From Halichondria panicea (lineage: Eukaryota; Porifera; Demospongiae; Suberitida; Halichondriidae), in assembly GCF_963675165.1 (NCBI RefSeq), contig NC_087388.1, positions 6,481,651 through 6,545,650 on the forward strand: a DNA stretch of 64,000 nucleotides, in the 5' to 3' direction. Positions 1 through 29,514 of the stretch are shown here, in pieces; positions within the stretch are counted from its first letter, which is position 1, and every line of letters starts with the position of its first letter. Below the pieces are notes generated by a model, which was given only the letters and a program-made list of their open reading frames with translations, did not search any database and was not told where the DNA came from. The translations under genes were made by a program, and so were the position numbers.

Positions 1-493
1 TTACGTACACTAAGAGTGAAGTTCTGTTGATGTGATTATTAACTGAAAAATGGCTTATGTAAGCAATATGTATACATGCGCTTTAATCAACAGTTCGACG
101 ATTCTTTCCGCTGCCATAACTTGAATTCCGTGGATCCATGCAATGTCAACATTTTATGGAAAAAATCGTATTTTGAGAGATAAAAGGATTTGTAAGTTTG
201 GCGATACCATGGATAAAATAGCCTATGGTCCAAGGCCGAAAAATGACTGGCAAATTAGTTGCTATATACTTTGAATTTTTTCGTGTTTCTGCTCAAAAAC
301 CTCGAAATTTCGTGCCTATACACAACACAAGTTTTTAATTTGATACTGTATGCATGTGATAGATAGGTATTGCACAATAAATATACATAACGTCTAAAAA
401 ATTAATTGTAAAAATCAAATTAGGAAAATAAGGTGGCAATATCAGATTAAAGTCATGTGACTGTTCTTAAATTGACTGTTCTTAAAATAATAG
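1..493. other. 3' flank of plexin; no gene seen
   Basis: No coding exon is visible. The stretch lies downstream of the plexin stop codon and is AT-rich. Positions about 70-340 hold a diverged, inverted copy of the dispersed palindromic repeat described at 4415-4725: the pair 'gctgccataacttgaattc' here and 'gaattcaagttatggcagc' there are reverse complements. Confidence 0.6.
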
Positions 494-19019
<18,526 letters not shown>

Positions 19020-19822
19020 ACTTGCACTGGGTAGAAGATGCTGCAGTTAAAAAAGGGCTATGAATGCAAATGAAATTCACGGGTAGGGAAAATGGGAAAT
19101 AGTGTAAACTGAGGTGCAAAACATGTGTATATGATATCCACTTACCTCTGCCAGGTGGTTTGCTAGCTACCCCTTACAATGTATAGCTGCAAGAGAATTA
19201 TCTGTACATGACACAGCTGAATCTGTTGGCAATGCCATTCATCAGTAGGTACTATTAGCATTCATGCTTCATGCATAGTTGATCAATAGCAAGCTAGTTA
19301 GCAGCCACCCAGTTGCAAAGATCATTGCATTCTGATGACTTACACCATTCTATATTGCTACTCTGACATGCACCAGCTAAATGCTTGCTCTGAAGTGCAT
19401 GGAAACTCAAATTTAATTACATAGCTCATTTTTATTACAATGCATGATAGACCTAGTTCTAGGCTACAGTAACTTACCATCTATAAGATGACTGTGATAT
19501 GAAATAATGAACTTGATACGTAGGCTTCAGTTGATTCTGAAGAAATATATAATCTATGTTGCTACTGTACTCAAACTTTCTAGAAATCGTTCAATAATGG
19601 ATGGCAGGAAGATCATACAACCACTGCTATGTGTGTACCACGCCCCCTATACCATGTGGATTCTGACATGCGCACTATAAACTAACTATTATGCCTCATT
19701 CAATGGCCGCACCATCCTGGAGATGTGTCATACATCTATGGTTCACTAAAATTAAATGTGTCATAATTATGCATTCCAGTATTTGACTACATGTAACTGC
19801 ATGTACGGTTCTATACATGCTT
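19020..19822. other. Plexin upstream region with duplicated TRAF-MTCH flank
   Basis: Should contain the plexin promoter and 5' UTR (minus strand). Positions about 19440-19820 resemble 27700-28045 and 24930-25245 in scattered blocks, for example 'ttctgacatgcgcact', showing that this is a copy of the spacer normally found between the last TRAF gene and MTCH. Confidence 0.55.
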
Positions 19823-19945
19823 GTCCATTCTATAAACTAGATCTTTGTAGGCAATTCTTGGGTTAGAACCACAACTCATGCACTGGCCGGCTGTCTCAGT
19901 CGGTCTGCCGGGTAGTAATAGAGGTAGTGATGATGGAAGAGGAAA
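19823..19945 (-). pseudogene. MTCH gene fragment, copy 1
   Basis: 19823-19875 matches the 3' end of the MTCH gene at 28041-28100 ('ccattctataaactag' against 'ccattctatgaactag'). 19905-19945 resembles the start of MTCH exon 2 near 28825-28865 ('cgggtagtaatagaggta' against 'cgggtagtagtagaggta'). The middle of the gene is missing. The same deletion appears in the copy at 25245-25475, suggesting one ancestral truncated copy. Confidence 0.55.
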
Positions 19946-19956
19946 CGGGAGCAGCA

Positions 19957-20074
19957 GAGATGGTCGTGTACAGCGACCTTGTAGTACACACCACCCACAC
20001 ACTGGGTCGGGGGAGGAGGTACACGTGTCACAGCTGCTGTACGAGCCGCACATGTCCACAGTGTGTCGATTAAC
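19957..20074 (-). pseudogene. Duplicated plexin PSI exon, copy B
   Basis: Near-identical to the 5' half of plexin exon 4 (9780-9899), including its CA/C-rich acceptor. It encodes HTVDMCGSYSSCDTC and DPVCGWC in frame. The 3' half has been replaced by the MTCH scrap. It lies on the plexin strand but upstream of plexin exon 1, so it cannot be part of the plexin message. Confidence 0.85.
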
Positions 20075-20240
20075 CTGTGCATGAGTGTGGGGGGGGGGGT
20101 CCAGAGTAACATGATAAAGTTTATCATCACTATTAATTATGCAGTCTGAGTGTTGCATTGTATTAATGCCAGGTTCAGTAGGAGTTGACTGTGAAAAAGG
20201 TTGGCCCATTAGAATAGATATGTGATAGATAATAAATCAA

Positions 20241-20250
20241 CAAATCCACC
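20241..20250 (+). promoter_or_regulatory. CAAATCCACC motif upstream of TRAF gene 4
   Basis: Same motif as at 10050 and 22404, 30 bp before the ATG. Putative core-promoter or 5' UTR element conserved among this subset of paralogues. Confidence 0.35.
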
Positions 20251-20270
20251 GTACAAAGAGAGCTCAAGAT

Positions 20271-21593
20271 ATGGCGTCCAATATCATAGGTGGCTATGAC
20301 CTGAATTGGTTGGAAGCACCTTCGCAGGAGCTAAAATGTCTCATTTGCCTGTCAGTAGCCAGAGACCCTCAACAGCATGGAGACGAAGGTTGTGGCAAAA
20401 TGTTTTGTGAGAGCTGCATCTCTGAGCATCAGAAGGAGAGCACAAATTGTCCACACTGTCGAGAAAACTTAACTCTCTTTACAGACGTTCGAAGTAAGAA
20501 TTTAAAGTGTGGGGTGGTGCATACAGTTTTCCCTGGTAAAATGTGCATTCGTAAAATTATGAGTGCAGTTTTTAATTAATTTTTCACTACAGGTGCCCAG
20601 CAAATAAAGCTCCTAAAAATAAATTGTGATAACCGAGAAAATGGCTGTGTATGGACGGGGGAACTGGGAAATCTGACGACACACCTTCGGTCATGTGACT
20701 ACCCCCTTCTGCCGTGTATTAACGAATGCATCATCAATAATGAGATTGCCACATTCCTGCCGAAAGATCTTGAAGACCACCTCACCAACAACTGCCCAAG
20801 ACGCCAATACGAGTGTCCACATTGCCAGGAGACGGGGGAACATGAGGAGAGGACCACCATTCATCTAGAGACCTGTTCAAAGGTTGAGATACCATGTTCG
20901 AACTTGAGATGCCGAGACAAATTTCCTCGCTGTGAGATCATTACCCATCAATCCATGTGTGAATACGAGCCTGTGTCCTGCAAATATGCCAAGGTTGGCT
21001 GTAAGACCACACCTCTACGCATAAACCTCTCGAAGCACGAGAAAAACGACAAAGTTCACCTTCGAGTGACTGCTGAAAAAGTTCTAGAGCTTACCAGCTT
21101 TGTCTCTAGATCTAATACAGTTCCTCGTACAATCAGACTACCTAACTATCTGAAACACAAGAGTGACAAAGATCAGTTTTACAGTCCTCCATTCTACACT
21201 TCTTACAATGGCTATAAGATGTGTGTACGTGTGGATGCCAATGGCAACGGTGCTGGTGAGGGCACTCATGTTTCAGTGTATGCCTATCTCATGAAGGGAG
21301 ACAATGATGACTCCCTGTCCTGGCCGTTCACTGGGAGGGTCACATTGGAGCTACTCAACCAACTGGAGGACAGGAACCATCACAAGGTGACAATCCCATT
21401 CCCAGCAGACAGTAAGTCCAGTCAGAGAGTGGTGGAGCATGAGAGAGCATCACTAGGATACGGCCGGCCAAAGTTCATCTCCCACGCTGACCTCGACTAC
21501 AATGCGTGCGAGAACACTCAGTACCTCAAAGACGACACTCTGGTGTTCAGGGTATCTGTACAAGTACCCGACTACAAGCCGTGGCTGCAGTGA
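20271..21593 (+). CDS. TRAF: TRAF-type E3/adaptor gene 4 (RING, TRAF zinc fingers, MATH), intact
   Basis: Exons 20271-20493 and 20593-21593, phase-1 intron, 407 aa, both exon lengths identical to gene 2. RING with CLIC, EGCGKMFCESC and CPHC; TRAF zinc fingers including CRDKFPRCEIITHQSMC; MATH with MKGDNDDSLSWPF and PDYKPWLQ. The canonical RING His is Lys here. A possible trimeric adaptor or ubiquitin ligase in the cytoplasm, by family. It is preceded by a duplicated plexin PSI exon, exactly as TRAF gene 1 is preceded by the real one, so this gene and gene 1 are products of one segmental duplication. I read exon 2 codon by codon and found no stop. Confidence 0.88.
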
Positions 21594-22039
21594 AAACCCA
21601 CAAGTTGAATTGCAATTGTAACATACTTATAGATTACATTACTTTAGTAAATATAGCTATAGTTTTGCAAAATCTATAGACACCTTACTTCACTAGACCC
21701 TCTCAATAATTTAAAAATTGTTGTATAATTTCTACGTAGCTTTTTTATTAAAATTAATGTGAACAATTGGGTCAAAGAGTAGATCTGTATACGGACAATC
21801 TACAATGTAACCACACATATATTGCATAGAACACGAAGTAGTCTAGACATGGTATAGTTATATACACATGTGTGCACACAAGCCCAGAATAGGATTGTCC
21901 ACATCAGCACACTGATCCCCACTCTCTCTCTTATTAACACCCGTGGTATTTACTACAGTATATGGTTGACTGTGAATAACATCTAAACAAATATTGCCAT
22001 ACATAAGTGGTACTACAACAAAGAATTCTGATAATCGTA
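21594..22039. other. Spacer after TRAF gene 4
   Basis: Positions 21880-22039 are homologous to the spacer before TRAF gene 2 (about 11650-11837). No gene is seen. Confidence 0.6.
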
Positions 22040-22070
22040 TATGGCGTCCAATAGCGTTGGTAGCTGTGAT
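22040..22070 (+). pseudogene. Thirty-base stump of a TRAF first exon
   Basis: 'atggcgtccaatagcgttgg' and the following few bases match the first codons of TRAF genes 1 and 4 (MASNS-GG), then the similarity stops and a plexin PSI-exon copy begins. This is the join point of a tandem duplication. Confidence 0.75.
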
Positions 22071-22120
22071 GTGGGAGGGGGAATCATTGTACACTACATA
22101 TACTAGATAAGTGAACTCGC

Positions 22121-22319
22121 GGTAATATATTAGCTGGGGTGTTGTTATAGTGATGACAGGCATTTGCCATCGACTATTCTTATCTGGTACAGGAGGGCAG
22201 AGAGATTGTCGTGTACAGCGTCCTTGTAGTACACACCACCCACACACTGGGTCGGGGGAGGAGGTACACGTGTCACAGCTGCTGTACGAGCCGCACATGT
22301 CCACAGTGTGTCGATGAAC
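22121..22319 (-). pseudogene. Duplicated plexin PSI exon, copy C
   Basis: Almost full-length copy of plexin exon 4 (9663-9899) with the acceptor preserved at 22320 but about 38 bp shorter inside. The donor GT has become GC (minus-strand ACC then GCGAGT). It keeps SPDPVCGWCVLQGRC. It sits 125 bp upstream of TRAF gene 5, in the same head-to-head arrangement as the true exon and TRAF gene 1. Confidence 0.87.
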
Positions 22320-22403
22320 CTGTGCATGAGTGTGCATGGGCATGATAATCACTGTAATTATTCTATGAATAATATCAAGCAAAATATACATATTTAAAAT
22401 GAA

Positions 22404-22413
22404 CAAATCCACC
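22404..22413 (+). promoter_or_regulatory. CAAATCCACC motif upstream of TRAF gene 5
   Basis: Third instance of the motif, 40 bp before the ATG at 22444. Confidence 0.35.
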
Positions 22414-22443
22414 CCATTTTGTGACAAAAAAAGACTTCATGAA

Positions 22444-23738
22444 ATGGCTTCGAACAACGCTGGTGGCTATGATCTGAACTGGTTGAAGGATCCTCCTGAT
22501 GACCTCAAGTGTCTCATCTGCCTCTGTGTGGCCAGGGACCCTCACCAACATCCTGGAGATGACACCAACGAATGTGGCAAAGTATTCTGTCATAGCTGCA
22601 TCACTGAATACCAGATGAACAATAGTACTTGCCCAAATTGTAGAAAAGACCTCACTTTTTTCAAAGATGCAAAAAGTGAGCTAATCACAAGATTGTGTGC
22701 ATTCATAGTTCGACTAATCTATAGTTTTATATACATGTAGGTGCCCGGCAAATCAGGTCCCTCGAAGTAATTTGCGACAACCTAAAGAATGGCTGTGGGT
22801 GGACGGGAGAACTTGGCTCCTTAGATACACACCTTCAGTCATGTGACTATGCTCTCCTGCCTTGTACTAATGTGTGCAAAAAGGAGAACGACCAGATTGC
22901 CAAGTTTCTGAGAGAGTATCTTGAAGAACACCTCACCAACGACTGCCCAAGACGTCAGTACAAGTGTCCATATTTCCAGGAGACGGGGGAACATGAGGAG
23001 AGGACCACCACTCATCTAGAAACCTGTCCAAAGATCGAGGAACCATGTCCGAATGACAGATGTAAAAACAAAATTGTTCGCTGCGACATAAAAACCCATC
23101 GATCCAGGTGTGAGTACGAACCTGTGCCCTGCAAGTACGCTGAAGTCGGGTGCAAGGAGAGACTTCTACGCAAAGACCTCAAGAAGCACGAGGAAGATGT
23201 CCAGCTTCACCTTCAAGTGACAGTTGACAAAGTACTGGACCTTACTAAAATGAACTTTCAAACAGTTCCTCGTACGATCAGGCTAGCTAACTATCAGAAA
23301 CACAAGAGTGACAAAGATAACTTTTACAGTCCTCCATTCTACACCTCGTACACTGGCTATAAAATGTGCTTGAAAATTGATGCCAATGGCTGGGGTGATG
23401 GTGAGGGTACTCATGTTTCAGTGTTTGCCTGTCTCATGAAGGGAGACAATGACGACTCCCTGTCCTGGCCGTTCACTGGGACAGTCTCATTTGAGCTACT
23501 CAACCAACTGGAGGACAAGAACCATCACGAGGATACGATCCCATTCCCAGCAGACGGTGTGGCCAGTCAGAGAGTGGTGGATGGTGAGAGGGGGAGAGGA
23601 TACGGCAGGTCTAAGTACATCTCCCACGCCAACCTTGACTACAATGTCGACGAGAACACTCAGTACCTCAAAGACGACACTCTGGTGTTCAAGATTATAT
23701 CTGTACAAGTACCCGACTACAAGCCGTGGCTGGAGTGA
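22444..23738 (+). CDS. TRAF: TRAF-type E3/adaptor gene 5 (RING, TRAF zinc fingers, MATH), intact
   Basis: Exons 22444-22675 and 22741-23738, phase-1 intron, 409 aa. An upstream in-frame Met at 22399 exists, but the paralogues all start at MAS(N/G), so 22444 is preferred. The RING (CLIC, ECGKVFCHSC, CPNC) is of the gene 2/3 subtype. The zinc fingers have diverged more than in the other copies, with several substitutions in the segment CPNDRCKNKIVRCDIKTHRS. MATH ends PDYKPWLE. Role by family: cytoplasmic adaptor or ubiquitin ligase below receptor signalling. The combination of a gene 2-type RING with upstream DNA of the gene 1/4 type suggests recombination at the duplication boundary. Confidence 0.88.
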
Positions 23739-24074
23739 AAACCCAAAAGTGCAATCGCAAGTAGAATGATACTGCATGTACCCATAATTATACACATGCA
23801 TGCATGCACATGACACAATTATATTATATAGCTAGTTTTATGACTGCACTTAACACAATGTCTATCTTTTGTATGTGTGATACTATTTATGCGAGCGCTT
23901 ACAGTGGCAAGGAGTATCGGAGCCCCCCTTTGTCAAAACATCTTCCTACACCACTGCATGGCCTATATATCATATCGCACGAGGCCTGTACAATCCCCTT
24001 TGAAATCGCAGCATTAAAATTAGGCAATATTTTTATGCTCGCATCTATTTCTACGGTATTCAGATATTTATTAA
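23739..24074. other. Spacer with a partial inverted-repeat element
   Basis: Around 23915-23965 the blocks 'cggagccccccttt' and 'cttcctacaccactg' match the right half of the element at 24266-24437. No coding exon seen. Confidence 0.5.
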
Positions 24075-24655
24075 ATGTGGATGCCAAAATATACCTCAGC
24101 CAAAAAAACCTAAAGAACAAGAACACGACGTATATCGATACATATGTTTGAGCAACTAAAAATACATAAAATACAAGATCTTAGACTAGAGGATGTAATT
24201 ATAGGTTACAAAAGATAGACACTGCTTGCTACTCAACCAACTGCATGGAGGACAAGAAACATCATCAGTGGTGTATAGGAAGCAATTTTTCAATGGGGGG
24301 GGGGGAGCTCTAATGGGAAAGAATACGGCTATCTACATAGTGCAGCTTGATATGTCATCTCTACTTAATATATAGCCTAGCAAAATGGGGGGACTCCAGC
24401 CCCTGGAGCCCCCCCTTCCTATATATATACACCACTGATCATAGCAAGAAATGTAGCTGATGGCTGCAACTGAACGGGTTTATTCTGCAAGTTTAAAGAG
24501 GATACAGAACACGTTGAAATGGGTGGCATATATAACAGTTCTTATCTCACTCTAAAGTGGAGCAGCTCAGTAGTAGGTGGCGAAGGTGCCAGTATCTTCA
24601 AGATGACAGTCGTGTCTCAATACATGTAGACAATTATAACCCCTGAATGGAGTGT
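24075..24655 (+). pseudogene. Decayed copy of TRAF gene 6
   Basis: Recognisable stretches of the gene at 25949-27398: the zinc-finger/coiled-coil join (24075-24190 against about 26618-26745), then a jump over roughly 430 bp to the MATH domain (24230-24265 against 27170-27205; 24500-24655 against 27248-27396). It contains many substitutions and indels and a 172-bp inserted element (24266-24437). Its 3' flank also parallels that of gene 6, so this was a whole-segment duplication, not a retrocopy. Confidence 0.8.
24266..24437. mobile_element. 172-bp MITE with CAGTGGTG ends and ATCAT target duplication
   Basis: Begins CAGTGGTGTATAGGAAG and ends CTTCCTATATATATACACCACTG, imperfect terminal inverted repeats with internal G-run and C-run arms. 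It is flanked by ATCAT at 24261-24265 and 24438-24442. The empty site survives in the paralogous gene at about 27197 ('gaaacatcatagcaag'), which proves insertion. A non-autonomous DNA transposon; superfamily not assigned. Confidence 0.88.
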
Positions 24656-25244
24656 AGAGAGAAATTATACTTTGTATTGTGTGCATACTAGACCTTTTAT
24701 TATGTATTACAGGCTCGAATTTATAACAAATTATGTGTGATTTATTGCTTCAAAGGCTTTTTCAGGTGAAACATTTTATTGTGACAAAATATTCAAATTT
24801 CGTATAATTAGAGTGGCGCTGTAGTTGCATCAACTACGCAACATTTTCTGCTGCAACCTTGCGTTCCAATAGTGGCCAAATACATCCTGACAGAGCCCAA
24901 CTATAGTTTTACAGTATCCGATTTACAATGCATGAATGGTAGTACAGTAACCTCACCATCTGACTCTGAGCTGTAAAGAAAGTTGATAGGTAGACTTCAG
25001 TGCTTCAGGTGATATTCAAACGTTCCTTTATAGCTAGCTAGCTAGCTAAATGCCTTTAAATAACAGCACTGTTGAGGTGTAGAGAAAAAATTATGTCATG
25101 TGGGTTCTGACATGCGCACTAGAGCTTACCATGCCCAACTAATTCATGCATGAGGTTATAAACTTGTAAAGTAGTTGTGTCATGTTTACACAAATTGATG
25201 TCAATATAATTGACTACACAATGAGGATGAGGGACAATATACAC
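24656..25244. other. Duplicated TRAF-MTCH spacer
   Basis: Parallels 27399-28045: shared blocks include 'ctgacatgcgcacta' and 'ctgagctgtaaa' / 'cggagctgtaaa'. No gene. Confidence 0.6.
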
Positions 25245-25475
25245 TTCTTGTCTATTGTATAAGCTAGTGGGTATAGTTCTTTATAGGAAGGCTTGGGAAA
25301 GAGTACACTGACCAATCGACTTCAAGCCTCTATAGCATGCAGTCGAGCCACGAACATGCAGTACCCAGAGTAGTAGTATATAGAGATATACTAATGGAAC
25401 AGGAATGACATTCAGGGACTGTTGGCTTGTAGCCCAGTTGAATCAGCACCTGTGTGGGCCGGGAGGGGGGGGGGG
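25245..25475 (-). pseudogene. MTCH gene fragment, copy 2
   Basis: 25245-25370 matches the 3' end of MTCH exon 2 (28040-28165, e.g. 'cgacttcaag' and 'tctatagca'). 25372-25475 matches the 5' end of the same exon (about 28825-28925), including the acceptor region 'cccagttgaatcagcacctg'. About 660 bp between are missing. It shares this internal deletion with the copy at 19823. Confidence 0.8.
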
Positions 25476-25715
25476 GGCCTCAGGGGGTTGCATGTATTTT
25501 TTAAATGTTAGCTTATATGGAACACTGGCATACACAACTGTACAGTACACAGACAGTTGTAGAGGAAAAAGTTGTGCTTGACAACGCATTGTGCACGTAC
25601 ATGTATACCTATTACTCTGAGAACAATTAGATCTACAGTATATATGCACAAATAATTGATGCCTAGTTACATGCTATTAAAGGTGCATGTTTAGACCTTG
25701 AAGGTTAGGAGTCTG

Positions 25716-25760
25716 GACACACCACCCACACACTGAGCCCACATGTCCATATATATGTGT
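25716..25760 (-). pseudogene. Scrap of the plexin PSI exon, copy D
   Basis: 'acacaccacccacacactg' followed by 'gagcccacatgtcca' matches two separated parts of plexin exon 4 (about 9816-9882). It precedes TRAF gene 6 as PSI copies precede TRAF genes 1, 4 and 5. Confidence 0.6.
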
Positions 25761-25948
25761 GGGAGTGTTAGGGTGTGTGAAAGATAGTCAGCTAGGGGGA
25801 ATTTAAAAGTAGTAATGTAGTGTCAGTATTATACAATGACATATAATTAGTAGACACTGCACAAACATATACACAACAAGGATCAAATGAATGTGATTAT
25901 TGTATAAAAAGCATTGATATGACCAGCAAAATATTTTAAAAGAAAGAA

Positions 25949-27398
25949 ATGGCTACAGGAGGAGAAGAGAGACTTGACCCAATTTGGGTCGAAGCGCCTC
26001 CAAATGAGTTGGTGTGTGCAATCTGTAAAGATGTGGCTACTGAACCTCAACAGCACGGGGGGCCACAAGGGTGTGGCAAAGTGTTCTGCACAACCTGCAT
26101 CACTCAAAGTCAACACACAAGACTAGGCAACACTTGTCCTTGCTGCAGGCAAACATTAACATTATTTCAAGATACAAAAAGTAAGTTTTTATATTACATG
26201 CAAGCCGTGTGTTTTAAATTTTCGCATAATTATAGGTGCTCAACAAATCAATGCCCTTCAAGTGAGGTGCAATAACCTTGACAATGGTTGTGAGTGGACG
26301 GGGGAGCTTGGAAATCTGGCAACACACTTTCGGTTATGTGACTATCGCCTAGTATCTTGCCCCAATGAGTGCGATGACAATGGCCAGATTACTAAATTAA
26401 CCAAAAAAAATCTTAATGATCATCTCACCAACGACTGCCTAAGACGCCAGTATCTGTGCCCACATCACCAGGATAGGGGGGAGTATCAGGTGATTGTTAA
26501 AAAGGTACATAAGTGCCGAAACAAATCATGTAAGCATAAAGGCCCTTGTAGTGAACTACAATCCCATTTGGATGAATGTGACTACGAGCCAGTACCCTGC
26601 AAATATGCAAAATATGGATGCGAAAAAACACCTCAGCGAAAAGACCTAAAAAGACACGAGGAAACTGACAAACACGACGTATCGATACACGTGGTTGAGC
26701 AGCTAAAAGCAGATTTAGAAAATAAGATACAAGCTCTAGAGGATAGCTTACCCTCTCTGTGTGTGCATGGGATAGAGGCTGCATGCACTGACGAGCAAGG
26801 AGCAGTAATAACTGCTATAGACTCTAAAGTAGCAGAGTTGAGATTAGAATTAGAGAGACACATTACAGAAATACGAACCGAACAACTACCCTCTCCACCC
26901 ACCACAACAGCCCCCCAACCTGCTGCTACCCCTGCATACGCTCCTCTCACATGCAAAATGACTGAGTACAGAACATTTCAAGCTAATGAACAGTTCGCTA
27001 CCTTCCTTTTTTACACGTATCGAAAAGGATACAAGGTGTCTATCAATATTGATGCCAGTGGCTATGGTGCTGGTGAGGGCACTCATGTTTCAGTGTATGC
27101 TCATCTCATGAAGGGAGACAATGATGATTCCCTGTCCTGGCCGTTCACTGGAACAGTCACAGTCGAGCTACTCAACCAACTGGAGGACAAGAAACATCAT
27201 AGCAAGAAATTCAGATTCTATTGCAATGCTGCAGCTGACGAAGAACACATTGAAATGGGTGGCATAGAACAGTTCTTACCTCACTCTAAAGTACAGCAGC
27301 TCAGTAGCAGGTGGCGAAGATGCCAGTATCTTCAAGACGACAGTCTGATCTTTCGGATTTCAGTGGATGTGGACAATTATAAGCCGTGGCTAGAGTGA
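25949..27398 (+). CDS. TRAF: TRAF-type E3/adaptor gene 6 with coiled-coil linker, intact
   Basis: Exons 25949-26180 and 26236-27398, phase-1 intron, 464 aa. RING (CAIC, QGCGKVFCTTC, CPCC), two to three TRAF zinc fingers, then a predicted coiled coil (VVEQLKADLENKIQALEDSL and a second heptad stretch ending HITEIRTEQL), a Pro/Ala-rich linker (PPTTTAPQPAATPAYAPL) and MATH ending VDNYKPWLE. The coiled coil makes it the most TRAF-like of the six, since trimerisation in known TRAFs uses this region. It is the most diverged paralogue and probably the oldest. Tail-to-tail with MTCH, 647 bp apart. As in its relatives the canonical RING His is replaced (Lys), with an upstream His in QQHG. Confidence 0.9.
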
Positions 27399-28045
27399 AC
27401 AGAAACAAACTAAACCATATAGTTTAGCGTTTAGTTTTAATTGTGTGCTTACTATATATATTAAAATGCTAGTGTTGTGTGCATATATATACTTTGTGAA
27501 TAGAATGCTATAATTATAACATAATTTGCTGCCTTTTTATTACTGGTAAAACTAAAGGTAAATGACTCTCTTTGAGTAACACGCTGAATGGGCATATGCT
27601 TGTATAATGTATATGACCAAGTACGTAGCTAGAAACACGAATCTGATAAATACACTGTACAATGCAATGCAATGCATGGTTTACTCTGTCTGAATACAGC
27701 AACCACCTCACCCATCTAACTCGGAGCTGTAAATAAACTTGTCTTGAGGTATACATGTACATCACTCTTTTTTACGCTATTGTGGGTTCTGACATGCGCA
27801 CTAAAACTTACTATGCCAAATATTTGCGAATACAACGAATATATCATACTGAAGACGCGGCTCATTTATGAAGCTAATACATAAACTTGTAATTAAGTGG
27901 TCCATTAACCAAAACTGTCATACATGACTACAAACAATTATACAATGTCTAGTGTACAAGTAGATATAATTATAATTCTCTAATAAATATACACGAGGGA
28001 CACAACAATATATAATAATGACCAATATCATAGTTTGTGTCCATT
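27399..28045. other. Spacer between TRAF gene 6 and MTCH
   Basis: No exon seen. This is the parent of the duplicated spacers at 24656-25244 and about 19440-19822. Confidence 0.6.
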
Positions 28046-29514
28046 CTATGAACTAGTGGGTAGTTCTTTATAAGCAAATCTTGGGAAGAGTACCACTGAC
28101 CCTCTATACAGCGATCCGGTCGACTTCAAGTCTCTATAGCAGTCGCGCCACGAGCAGTACCCTGGCTGTCCTGCTGCCACCTGTAGTTGCGTTTTATTGA
28201 CAGCCATCATGTTGGTCATGAGTGAGAAGGGATATGAATAAGTACGAGGGATGTACGCCAGGAGAGGTACAGCGACGAGACCACGGATAAATAGCTTCAT
28301 CCATCGGTATGGACAGTTTATTGCAATCATTTCGAAGGCAATCCACATCGAAGAGTAGATGATGCAACTGAATGCATGGCCTAGGATCGCAGGGGCTAAA
28401 CCAGCGTAGAATCCAGTCAACCCTTCGTCGTTGTAAATCTGTCGTATTGAAGAGAACACTCCATTGTACATGCTTTCTTTACCGACGTGTTGTGCTATTG
28501 AGCGTATAGCAATCATGTTGAACGGCCGAACAATCATCTCCACGGAGACGCTCGTAATGAGACCAATAACAAATGATCTTGTAGCTTGTACTAGTACAGC
28601 ACGAGTCGTTTCAATTTCCTGAGGCTCAGTGTCAGGGACATCGCTGCTAGTGGCTTCACTGACAGTGTAGACAGGGAGATTTGTCACTGCTTGAGTCACC
28701 ATCGGGTGTATAAGAGCATGTGCTGATATTCCGACCACAGAGCTGAACAGAGATACTCCCAGACCTCGATACAGTGCCTTCCATCCATCCTTCTGTACGA
28801 TATTCTTGGCATATCCGTATATCCCCGGGTAGTAGTAGAGGTATTGGCGGAAGAAGAAGCTGTAGCGACGTTGCGGGGGCGTCGGCTCATAGCCCAGTTG
28901 AATCAGCACCTGTGTGTGTGTGGGGGAGGTTGTTAATCGTGTGTGTGTGTGTGTGTGTGGGGGGATGTTATTAATCGTGTGTGTGTGTGGGGGGGGGGGC
29001 GGGGGGTTGTTAAGTTGGCAAAACATATCACATAACGCACAAAGCTATCACAGTGAGTATGTACGATGATAGGGCCACTACGTGTACACACCGGAGGCTA
29101 CACACACCGGAGGCTGCACACAACGGAGGCTGCACACACCGGAGGCTGCACACACCGGAGGCTACACACACCAGAGGCTATAGACCACTGCAATATTAGT
29201 TAAGCTTCTCTTTCTACTTTATATTATTCGATCAACTCGATATTTAAACTATACAGAGAATTGTGTCTCCCATGGTTGAATACCTGAACTAGTTGCACTG
29301 GGTAGAGCGGGGCAGTGGCCAGTGGACGGAACACTTTAGACACGAAGCCGTCCTTGGGAGTACCAGTAGTGGTCTCATTCAATCCCAGCAGATCCCTTGC
29401 GTTGTCTATCATCTGCTGCTCTGGTGTTGGTTCCGCCTCTCCAGCGTCCTCCTCTTCAGTGAGGACATCGTCACCTCCCGTATACTCTTCCCCAGGTCCT
29501 TCTTCTTTCTCCAT
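28046..29514 (-). CDS. MTCH2: Mitochondrial carrier homologue (MTCH1/2-like)
   Basis: Two exons: 29284-29514 (77 codons, acidic N terminus starting MEKEEGPGEEYTGG) and 28046-28909, phase-0 intron, 364 aa. Contains degenerate mitochondrial-carrier repeats: PLYPVQLVQVLIQLGYEP, then GWKALYRGLGVSLFSSVVG, GLTGFYAGLAPAILGHAFS and VRPFNMIAIRSIAQH. MTCH proteins sit in the mitochondrial outer membrane and act in tail-anchored protein insertion and apoptosis. The length is between human MTCH2 (303) and MTCH1 (389), so which one is unresolved. The exon 2 acceptor follows a CA repeat. Two truncated relics of this gene lie at 19823 and 25245. Confidence 0.87.
28910..29180. repeat. Simple repeats and 17-bp minisatellite in MTCH intron
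   Basis: GT/G-rich runs at 28912-29005, and about six copies of a 17-bp unit containing 'ccggaggctgcacaca' at 29086-29179. Confidence 0.85.

Noticed and set aside
22399-22443. Upstream Met extending TRAF gene 5 by 15 residues
   Set aside because: All paralogues start at the MAS(N/G) Met, and the extra segment covers the shared CAAATCCACC promoter or 5' UTR motif.
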